From contig JAJYNX010000071.1 of NCBI GenBank assembly GCA_021786095.1, forward strand, positions 44,559 through 108,558: a DNA stretch of 64,000 nt, read 5' to 3'. This DNA comes from Actinomycetes bacterium. Lineage in GTDB: Bacteria > Actinomycetota > Acidimicrobiia > Acidimicrobiales > RAAP-2. Shown in pieces: positions 58,126 to 64,000 of this stretch; within the stretch, counting starts at the first letter, position 1; each line of letters starts with the position of its first letter. The translations under genes were made by a program, and so were the position numbers. The notes under the pieces were generated by a model. The model was given only the letters and a program-made list of their open reading frames with translations. It ran no database searches and was not told the DNA's origin.

Positions 58126-59415
58126 GTGGGCGACGGCTTCGACAGGGTGCGCGTGCTGTGGCCGGACCACCTGGGCCTCGCGCGGGGCAAGTACGTGCCG
58201 GCGATCCTCGCCGAGAAGGGGACGCACCACTGCACCGGCACGTGGTCACTGGGCTACGACCGTACGATGACCCCCCGCACGGTGGGGAGTCACTGGGACG
58301 AGGGGCTGCCGGACTTCGACGCCGTCTACGACATGGCCGAGCTGCGTCCGAGTTGGGAGGAGGGCACGCGCGTCGTGGTGGCCGACGTGATGCGCCGCGG
58401 TGAGCCGGTGAGCGTGGCGCCGCGTGCCGCGCTGCGCCGCGCCGTCGCCGAGTGGCGCAGCCTCGGGCTCGAGCCGCAGGTCGGCATGGAGTTCGAGGCC
58501 TACGTGTTCGAACCCGACGGCGCGGGGGGCTGGCGCCCCGCCGTCACCCCCGGGGCCTTCGTCTACGGCACGGGACCGGGAGTAGATCCCCACGGCCTCG
58601 TCGACGCGGTGTGGCGGGCGTGCAACCAGTCGCGCATCCCGCTGGAGTCGGTCAACTCGGAGTACGACTCGCCGCAGTTCGAGTTCACCCTGCGCTACGC
58701 CGACGCCCTGCGCGCCGCCGACGACGGCTTCCTGTTCAAGGTGCTGGCCCGCGAGGTGGCGCACCGCATGGGGCTGCTCCTCACCTTCATGGGCAAGCCC
58801 CTCTCCGATCGCGGGGGATCCGGGCTCCACATCAACTTCTCCTTCACCGACGCCACGGGCCAGAACGTGATCAACGACCCGAGCGCACCCGACGGCCTGT
58901 CCGCCCTGGCTCGTCACGCGATGGGTGGCCTGCTGGCGCACCACCGCAGCCTGGCCGGGCTGTGCGCGCCCACGGTGAACGCCTACAAGAGACTGCGCCC
59001 CGCGTCACTGTCGGGGTACTGGGCCAACTGGGGGTACGACCACCGGGGGGCCACGATCCGCGTGCCGGGGGAGCGTGGCGCGGCGGCACGCCTCGAGCAC
59101 CGTCTCAGCGACGGGGCGGCCGTCGTGCACACCGCGGTGGCCGCGGTGCTGCAGGCCGCGTTGCTCGGGGTGCGCGCCGAGAGCGATCCCGGGCCGCACG
59201 AGAGCGGCAACGGGCTCGACACGATCGACGCCACGGTGGGCGTGCCCGCGTCGCTCGCCGAGGCGCTCGACGAGCTCGAGGGAGACGCCGACCTGGTGGC
59301 GGCGGTGGGCGCCGACCTCGTGGCCCAGCACGTGGCGGTGAAGCGCTCGGAGTGGGAGCGCTACGTGGCCGCCACGACGGACTGGGAGCTGCGCGAGTAC
59401 CTGCCGTTCCTCTAG
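58126..59415 (+). CDS. Glutamine-synthetase-like gamma-glutamyl-amine ligase
   Basis: A 429-residue member of the GS superfamily. Metal/ATP residues are kept: Glu122 and Glu124 in GMEFEAYVFEP, Glu179 and Glu186 in ESVNSEYDSPQFEF, His235 in GSGLHINFSF, and the Arg/substrate segments NAYKRLRPAS, ATIRVPGERG and LEHRLSD. In true GlnA the second is GSGMH-H-S and the ammonia site is more conserved, so this is probably a gamma-glutamyl ligase for an amine, like PuuA, IpuC or the aniline enzyme TdnQ/AtdA1. The GTG at 58126 has GAGGGGGG upstream. Much longer upstream frames cross the opposite-strand operon and are rejected. Ends overlap the P450 gene. Confidence 0.82.
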   Translation: MGDGFDRVRVLWPDHLGLARGKYVPAILAEKGTHHCTGTWSLGYDRTMTPRTVGSHWDEGLPDFDAVYDMAELRPSWEEGTRVVVADVMRRGEPVSVAPRAALRRAVAEWRSLGLEPQVGMEFEAYVFEPDGAGGWRPAVTPGAFVYGTGPGVDPHGLVDAVWRACNQSRIPLESVNSEYDSPQFEFTLRYADALRAADDGFLFKVLAREVAHRMGLLLTFMGKPLSDRGGSGLHINFSFTDATGQNVINDPSAPDGLSALARHAMGGLLAHHRSLAGLCAPTVNAYKRLRPASLSGYWANWGYDHRGATIRVPGERGAAARLEHRLSDGAAVVHTAVAAVLQAALLGVRAESDPGPHESGNGLDTIDATVGVPASLAEALDELEGDADLVAAVGADLVAQHVAVKRSEWERYVAATTDWELREYLPFL

Positions 59416-60656
59416 CGCCAGGTCACCCGTACGGGCAGTGACTTCACTCCGCTGATGAAGTTGGAGCGCAGGCGCTCCGGCGGGCCGGCGGACGTGACGC
59501 GTGACCAGCGGGCGGCGATCTCCTCGAAGACGACGCGCATCTCGAGACGCGCGAGGTGGGCTCCGAGGCAGAGGTGGGGGCTGTGCAGGCCGAACGTGAC
59601 GTGGTCGTTCGGCGTGCGCGCGGGTCGGAACTCGTAGGGCTCGTCGAAGTGCCCCTCGTCGAAGTTGGCCGAGACGAACCAGATCACGACCTTGTCGCCC
59701 GCGGCGATGGGGCGGCCCCCCAACTCGGTGTCGCTCGTCGCGGTGCGACGGAAGTGCATCGTGACACTCGCCCAGCGCAACATCTCCTCGACTAGGGCCT
59801 TGCGCTCGTCGAGGGTCATCGAGGGGAGCGCGTCGTAGAGCGCGGGCCGCTCCATCAGCGCCGCGAGGCCGGCGGTGATGGAGTACCGCGTGGTGTCGTT
59901 GCCCGCCGCGACCATGAGGGTGAAGAAGTTCTTCAGCGCGAGGTCGTCGAGGGTCTCGCCGTCGGCGGTGGGCTCGAGCAGTGACGAGAGAACGTCGTGG
60001 GTGGGGGTGAGACGACGCTCGTCGAGGGCGCGACTCGCGTAGTCGAACAGCTCGAGGGCCACGGGGCTGCGAAAGGGCAGCAGCCGGTAGGCCGAGGTGT
60101 CGACCTGGTCGACGACGTAGTCGGTGAAGTCGGGGTCGGTGTTGCCGATGAGGGCGTCGCCGCGTTGCACCAGCCACTCGAGGTCCTCCTCGGGCAGGCC
60201 CAGCAGGCGGCCCAGCATTCGCATCGGCAGCTCGCGCGCGATGGAGCCGACGAAGTCGAACTCCTCGGCGCCGGCTAGGCGGTCGAGCATCGATCCCGCC
60301 AGATCGCGCACGACGTCCTCGTAGGCGGCGACCGACTTGGGCGCGAAGGGCCGACTGACCAGCCGGCGCAGGCGCGTGTGCTCCGGGGCGTCCATCTCCA
60401 TCAGCGTGCGCCGCGCCTCGGTCTCCTCGGGGTCCATGTCCTCGAGGCGGATGCCCTGGCGACTCGAGAACAACTCGGTGTTGCGGCTGACGCTGAGCAG
60501 ATCGTCGTAGCGGGTGACGCTCCAGAACCCGCGCCCCCCCTCGCCCTCGGGAGTCCAGTGCACCGGGTCGTGGCGACGCAGATGGGCGAACGTCTCGTGC
60601 GGCACGCCACGCACGTAGGTGTCGTGCGACGTGATGTCGGCGAGCTGATCAGTCAT
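59412..60656 (-). CDS. Cytochrome P450
   Basis: A 414-residue soluble bacterial P450. The heme ligand is Cys363 in FGLHSPHLCLGAHLAR, the I-helix oxygen-activating motif is AAGNDTTR near residue 235, and the C-terminus (SNFISGVKSLPVRV) is like CYP125/CYP142-type enzymes of actinobacteria. It would hydroxylate a small or hydrophobic substrate, needing an unlinked ferredoxin and reductase, which the window lacks. The ATG at 60656 has GGGGGGAA upstream. The 3' end overlaps the GS-like gene by four bases, and its promoter region is shared with the PuuD-like gene and holds motif copy 2. Confidence 0.9.
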   Translation of the reverse strand: MTDQLADITSHDTYVRGVPHETFAHLRRHDPVHWTPEGEGGRGFWSVTRYDDLLSVSRNTELFSSRQGIRLEDMDPEETEARRTLMEMDAPEHTRLRRLVSRPFAPKSVAAYEDVVRDLAGSMLDRLAGAEEFDFVGSIARELPMRMLGRLLGLPEEDLEWLVQRGDALIGNTDPDFTDYVVDQVDTSAYRLLPFRSPVALELFDYASRALDERRLTPTHDVLSSLLEPTADGETLDDLALKNFFTLMVAAGNDTTRYSITAGLAALMERPALYDALPSMTLDERKALVEEMLRWASVTMHFRRTATSDTELGGRPIAAGDKVVIWFVSANFDEGHFDEPYEFRPARTPNDHVTFGLHSPHLCLGAHLARLEMRVVFEEIAARWSRVTSAGPPERLRSNFISGVKSLPVRVTWR

Positions 60657-60673
60657 GGTTCCCCCCGGAGCGG

Positions 60674-60688
60674 TTTGCTCCCAAATGA
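60674..60688. promoter_or_regulatory. Shared operator-like motif, copy 2
   Basis: TTTGCTCCCAAATGA matches copy 1 (58046-58060) at 13 of 15 positions. It lies 18-32 bases upstream of the P450 ATG and about 36 bases upstream of the PuuD-like -10 box. Two such matches in the only two divergent promoter regions of the cluster suggest one regulator. Confidence 0.55.
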
Positions 60689-60735
60689 TCTCGTCATTAC
60701 AGCACACCGCCTTCTTGGACTCCTAGCATGGCGGC

Positions 60736-61476
60736 GTGAGCAAGCCGCTGATTGGGATCTCGGGGCGCCGCTGGGCCGCGACGGTGCTGGGGACGCACGT
60801 GCCTCCCGCGATGTCGTCGCTCTCGTTCGACCTGCACTTCGCCGACTACCCGCAGTCGGTGGCGGCGGCCGGGGGCGTGCCCGTCGAGCTGTCCCGTGAC
60901 GCGGACGTCGTCGAGGTGGTGGCGCGCCTCGACGGGGTGGTGTTGAGCGGCGGCGCCGACATCGACCCGGCCCGCTACGGCGAGGACGCCTCGGTGGATC
61001 TCGGTGCGATCGAGCCCGAGCGTGACGAGTGGGAGAGCGCGCTGTGGCGCGCGGCGCGGGCCCGACATCTCCCGGTGCTGGCGATCTGCCGCGGCTTCCA
61101 GCTGGTGAACGTGCTCCACGGCGGCACCCTGGTCCAGCACGTGACGCTGCGCGATGGTGAGGGCCACCCCCAGTGGGACGTCGACGGTCGGCGCGCGACC
61201 CACGGACTCTCGGTGGTGCCCGGCACCCGAACCGCGTCCGTGGTGGGCGAGCTGACGCGCGTCAACTCCCTCCATCATCAGACGGTGGATCGGGTGGGCG
61301 AGGGCCTCGTCGTCAGCGCCTACGCCGACGATGGCGTGGTCGAGGGTTTCGAGACGAGCGACGGCGAGGTGCTCGCGGTGCAGTGGCATCCCGAACTGCT
61401 GGTCAAGCCCGACCCGGTGTTCCGCTGGCTGGTGGACGAGGCACGCCGCCGTCAGCGCCAGACGGCGCTCGCGTAG
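60736..61476 (+). CDS. Gamma-glutamyl hydrolase, PuuD-like class I amidotransferase
   Basis: A 246-residue peptidase C26 protein. The nucleophile Cys118 is in LAICRGFQLVN and the partner His218 and Glu220 are in VQWHPE; SGGADIDPARYG and HGGTLVQ are typical of PuuD, which hydrolyses gamma-glutamyl-GABA. In aniline degradation a related protein (TdnT/AtdA2) is paired with the GS-like ligase. Here it presumably removes glutamate from a gamma-glutamylated intermediate made by the nearby ligase. The GTG follows TAGCAT (60724-60729) by six bases, hence leaderless. Confidence 0.85.
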   Translation: MSKPLIGISGRRWAATVLGTHVPPAMSSLSFDLHFADYPQSVAAAGGVPVELSRDADVVEVVARLDGVVLSGGADIDPARYGEDASVDLGAIEPERDEWESALWRAARARHLPVLAICRGFQLVNVLHGGTLVQHVTLRDGEGHPQWDVDGRRATHGLSVVPGTRTASVVGELTRVNSLHHQTVDRVGEGLVVSAYADDGVVEGFETSDGEVLAVQWHPELLVKPDPVFRWLVDEARRRQRQTALA

Positions 61477-61492
61477 GCGCCGACTCGTGGTG

Positions 61493-61512
61493 GCGCCGGA
61501 CCCGTCCGGCGC
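61493..61512. terminator. Hairpin between convergent genes
   Basis: GCGCCGGA (61493-61500) and TCCGGCGC (61505-61512) are complementary around a four-base loop. It lies between the ends of the PuuD-like gene and the convergent binding-protein gene, so it can serve both. Confidence 0.6.
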
Positions 61513-61545
61513 ACCAGACCCGGGCGGCGGCGGTCTTCCGGGGCG

Positions 61546-62637
61546 TCAGGGCCAGACGAGGGTGGTGCCTCGGTAGAGACCGGCCACCAGGGACACGTCC
61601 TCGGCTCGCGCGAGGGCTGGCACGTGCGCCAGCACGCCGAAGCGGCGCAGGGCCGCGGCCTCGGGTCGCCACTCGGCGTAGGTCTGCACGCCGACCCCGC
61701 GTCCGGCGAGGGTACTGGCCAGCGTGAGCCGGCGCTCCAGCGACCAGACCGCGTTCTCGTGGGAGGTGGAGAAGGGAACGCCGGCGGCACGTGAGTCGGC
61801 ACCTTCGATGGCCACGCACGCGGTGGGGTGCGCGAGGCAGTAGTGCAGCGCGTGCAGGTCCGCGCGCATGAAGTCAGCCGCCGCCGCGCGGTGGCGGTGC
61901 AGGAAGGCGACGTTGGTCACCATCACGTTGTAGGTGCCGGGGATGGCGAACTGCTGGGGGGTGAACTCGTGAAAGCGGGCGTGGAGCGCGCGCAGCGTGA
62001 TGACCTGGTTGGACTGGTAGGCCTGGAGACCCTGGACGGTGCCCTGGAGCACCTGAGTGGGGTCGTAGTTGGTGTCCGCGACGAGGTGCACGCGCGAGAT
62101 GGTCGCTCCGGCCCGCACGAGCATCTCACGGATCACGACCGGCAGGACGTTGTAGTAGCCGAGTGTGTGGCCGTCCAGCTGGCGCAGCGACGTGATCGAC
62201 GGGCCCGTGACCACGGCGTAGTCGCTGGTGTTGCCGGAGGTGTCGACGCCGACGAGGTTCGCGCCGCCGGCGATCGCCTCGAGGGTGTCGGCGGCGCTGC
62301 CCTCGTTGGTGAACTGCGCACGACCCGACGAGACGAGTTCGTTGACGTCGGTCGCGTTGGTGACCACGTTCACCGTGAGGCACAGGTTCGCGAAGTACCC
62401 GAGACGCTGGGCGACGAAGACGTCGAGGATGCCCGCCGACGCGTCAAAGCCGAAGGGTGACGCGTAGGTGATCGGTCCGACGGCACGATTGGTGGCGCAC
62501 TGGGCCGCGCTGAGCAGCGGGCGTGCGGAGCGCGTAGTGGCGCCCGCCGACACGGCCGTGACGCCGGTGACGAGCGTGAGCGCGAACGCGAGCACGGTCG
62601 CGACGATGCGCGATCGCCGTGCGGGGTCTCGGGCCAT
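61546..62637 (-). CDS. NMT1/THI5-type ABC transporter substrate-binding protein
   Basis: A 363-residue secreted protein with a signal peptide (RRSRIVATVLAFALTLVTGV, cleavage near residue 32). The NMT1/SsuA-like fold shows DVFVAQRLGYFANLCLTVNV, LVSSGRAQFTNEGSAADTLE and SNTSDYAVVTGPSITSLRQL-like segments (the last as NTSDYAVVTG). Such receptors bind sulfonates, nitrate, pyrimidine precursors or aromatic/heterocyclic compounds. GAGGAG lies before the ATG. With the two genes upstream on the minus strand it makes a full importer, possibly supplying the neighbouring pathway. Confidence 0.82.
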   Translation of the reverse strand: MARDPARRSRIVATVLAFALTLVTGVTAVSAGATTRSARPLLSAAQCATNRAVGPITYASPFGFDASAGILDVFVAQRLGYFANLCLTVNVVTNATDVNELVSSGRAQFTNEGSAADTLEAIAGGANLVGVDTSGNTSDYAVVTGPSITSLRQLDGHTLGYYNVLPVVIREMLVRAGATISRVHLVADTNYDPTQVLQGTVQGLQAYQSNQVITLRALHARFHEFTPQQFAIPGTYNVMVTNVAFLHRHRAAAADFMRADLHALHYCLAHPTACVAIEGADSRAAGVPFSTSHENAVWSLERRLTLASTLAGRGVGVQTYAEWRPEAAALRRFGVLAHVPALARAEDVSLVAGLYRGTTLVWP

Positions 62638-62720
62638 GGGGGTCTCCTCGGTGGTTGGGGTGGTGCAGTGTGATGCGCGGGTCGCTCACCACCTCGTCGA
62701 CGGTAGTCGCTCGCGACGCG

Positions 62721-63536
62721 CTACCAGGCGCGCGTGCGCGTCGCGGGCGACCAGTCGCGCAGCGCGTGCTGCAGCGCCACGACGGCGAGGGTAAGGCCGA
62801 CGCCGAGCAGCGCCAGGACCGCGACCGCGGCGTAGACGATCGCCAGGTTCGCCTGGTTGGCCGCGACCTCGATGAGCGAGCCCAGCCCGGTGGTCTGCCC
62901 GGCCGCCGAGAACTCACCGACGACCGCGCCCACCACCGAGAGCGGCACGCAGATCCGTGCGGCGGCGAGCAGGTAGGGGACGCTGCTCGGCAGCTCCAGG
63001 TGCCACAGCACGCGCCAGGAGGACGCGTGCCAGGTCCGAAAGACGTCGAGCAGTGCGTGATCCGCGGAGCGCAGGCCCACGAGCGAGTTGATCAGGAACG
63101 GGAAGACGACCACGACGCCCGCGATGATGTACTTGGGCAGGTAGCCGAAGCCGAAGGCCACCACCAGGCCGGGAGCGATGGCGATCACCGGCGTCACGTT
63201 CAGCGCGACGGCGAGGGGCATGACGGCTCGCTCGACCAGGGGCAGGCGACTCATCGTCACGGCGAGGAGGAACCCCATCGTCATCCCGCCCGCGGCACCG
63301 ACGAGCGCCTCGCGCAGGGTGACGAGCATGTCGTGCCAGTACAGACCGGGTGCGGTGCGGAACTGGTGGGCGACCTGGGGGATGGTCGGCAGCACGTACG
63401 GGTTGTGCAGCGCGTAGAGCTGCCAGGCGAGCCCGAGCAGGCCGACGCTCACGAGGGGTGGAAGCCACCACCGCGCGTGACGACGCAGGGCACCGCCGCG
63501 CGGTGGTGGGCCATCGGTGGGGGAGGGCGACGTCAC
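62721..63536 (-). CDS. SsuC/TauC-type ABC transporter permease
   Basis: A 271-residue permease with about six hydrophobic helices. The N-terminal LPPLVSVGLLGLAWQLYALH, the membrane region with ALVGAAGGMTMGFLLAVTMS and the EAA-type loop TWHASSWRVLWHLELPSSVP are the BPD_transp_1 pattern of the sulfonate/taurine/nitrate permeases. The ATG overlaps the ATPase stop by four bases. It couples the binding protein to the ATPase encoded next. Confidence 0.88.
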   Translation of the reverse strand: MTSPSPTDGPPPRGGALRRHARWWLPPLVSVGLLGLAWQLYALHNPYVLPTIPQVAHQFRTAPGLYWHDMLVTLREALVGAAGGMTMGFLLAVTMSRLPLVERAVMPLAVALNVTPVIAIAPGLVVAFGFGYLPKYIIAGVVVVFPFLINSLVGLRSADHALLDVFRTWHASSWRVLWHLELPSSVPYLLAAARICVPLSVVGAVVGEFSAAGQTTGLGSLIEVAANQANLAIVYAAVAVLALLGVGLTLAVVALQHALRDWSPATRTRAW

Positions 63537-64000
63537 GGCGTCGCCGATCCGTGACGGCGTAGCTCGCCGCGCACCTCGTCCTCGAGATCTCGACGCGCAC
63601 TCGAACGCTCACGGTCCTCGTCACGGGGACGCGCGAGAGCGACGGGGAGAACGGCTCCGATGCGTCCGGGCGAGGACGACATGACGACGATCACGTCCGA
63701 CAACGCCACCGCCTCGCTCACGGAGTGCGTGACGAAGAGGACGGTCTTCTGGTTCCACTGCCACAGTCGCAACAACTCGCGGCCCTGGACCTCGCGCGTC
63801 AGCTCGTCGAGCGACGAGAAGGGCTCGTCCATCACCAGGACAGTGGGGTCGATGATGAAGGCTCGCGCGATGGCGACGCGCTGCTGCATGCCTCCCGAGA
63901 GCTCGTGCGGGCGTCGATCGAGGACGGGGGCGAGACCGAATCGCTCGAGTAGTTCGCGCGCCCCACCGGCCTCGGGGGGGCGCGGGCGGCCGCTGCGCGC
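63533..64000 (-). CDS. SsuB/TauB-type ABC transporter ATPase (partial, C-terminal part)
   Basis: The frame is open to the window edge, giving 155 residues of the C-terminal part. The signature ELSGGMQQRVAIARAF, Walker B VLVMDEPFSSLD and the His switch VLFVTHSVSEAV identify a NitT/TauT-type ATPase. The N-terminal half with Walker A lies beyond base 64000. It is coupled by overlap to the permease, and the three genes form one minus-strand operon. Confidence 0.88.
   Translation of the reverse strand, partial: ARSGRPRPPEAGGARELLERFGLAPVLDRRPHELSGGMQQRVAIARAFIIDPTVLVMDEPFSSLDELTREVQGRELLRLWQWNQKTVLFVTHSVSEAVALSDVIVVMSSSPGRIGAVLPVALARPRDEDRERSSARRDLEDEVRGELRRHGSATP

Overview
The window is high-GC DNA from an actinobacterium. 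The class Acidimicrobiia is my best guess, but it is an inference that needs a 16S comparison. Three things support Actinobacteria: an rRNA operon whose 23S carries extra sequence around 29140-29340, where actinobacterial 23S genes have a characteristic insertion; a pgsA / gcvH / FHA (GarA-like) / MerR / DUF151 / MerR / glycine-cleavage gene order like that of Mycobacterium tuberculosis Rv1822-Rv1832; and very frequent TANNNT -10 boxes 6-7 bases before the start codon, which implies widespread leaderless transcription.

Layout. 1-3896: end of fmt, then rpe, ribD, ribBA, ribH and a small cold-shock-like gene in one tightly coupled run. 3987-8991: a complete branched-chain-amino-acid-type (LIV) ABC importer, with the binding protein last under its own promoter. 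9080-9388: small gene on the minus strand. 9780-15339: translation block infC-rpmI-rplT-SpoU methyltransferase-pheS-pheT. 15378-16937: a thioesterase and an EamA exporter, convergent. 17003-21955: arginine cluster argC-B-R-G-H, without argJ, argD and argF. 22011-25412: a large nuclease/helicase. 25480-30938: rRNA operon 16S-23S-5S with promoter, boxA-like sites, processing stems and terminator, and no spacer tRNA.

31112-37478: a TPR protein with perfect 129-bp internal repeats, a DinB-like protein, thioredoxin, class I aldolase, pgsA, gcvH, a zinc-ribbon/FHA protein, MerR regulator and DUF151 nuclease. 37475-48756: a block that separates the two halves of the gcvH-MerR-gcv neighbourhood. It holds a DUF4232 protein, an amino-acid permease, a quinone-oxidoreductase-like enzyme, a LacI-regulated sugar ABC importer with a divergent ROK kinase (fructose-type layout), a GT87-like membrane protein and thiD. 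48949-53733: MerR regulator, a small PD-(D/E)XK-like protein, then gcvT-gcvPA-gcvPB.

54005-64000 is the most interesting region. A homoprotocatechuate-type meta-cleavage set (FAH-family hydrolase, semialdehyde dehydrogenase, class III extradiol dioxygenase) and an acetoacetate-decarboxylase-family protein are divergent from a glutamine-synthetase-like ligase. A cytochrome P450 and a divergent PuuD-type gamma-glutamyl hydrolase follow. Two of the divergent promoter regions share the 15-base motif TTTGCTNNCAAATGA. Together these suggest a co-regulated pathway in which an (aromatic) amine is gamma-glutamylated, oxidised, de-glutamylated and ring-cleaved. An NMT1/SsuABC-type importer, cut by the window end, may feed it.
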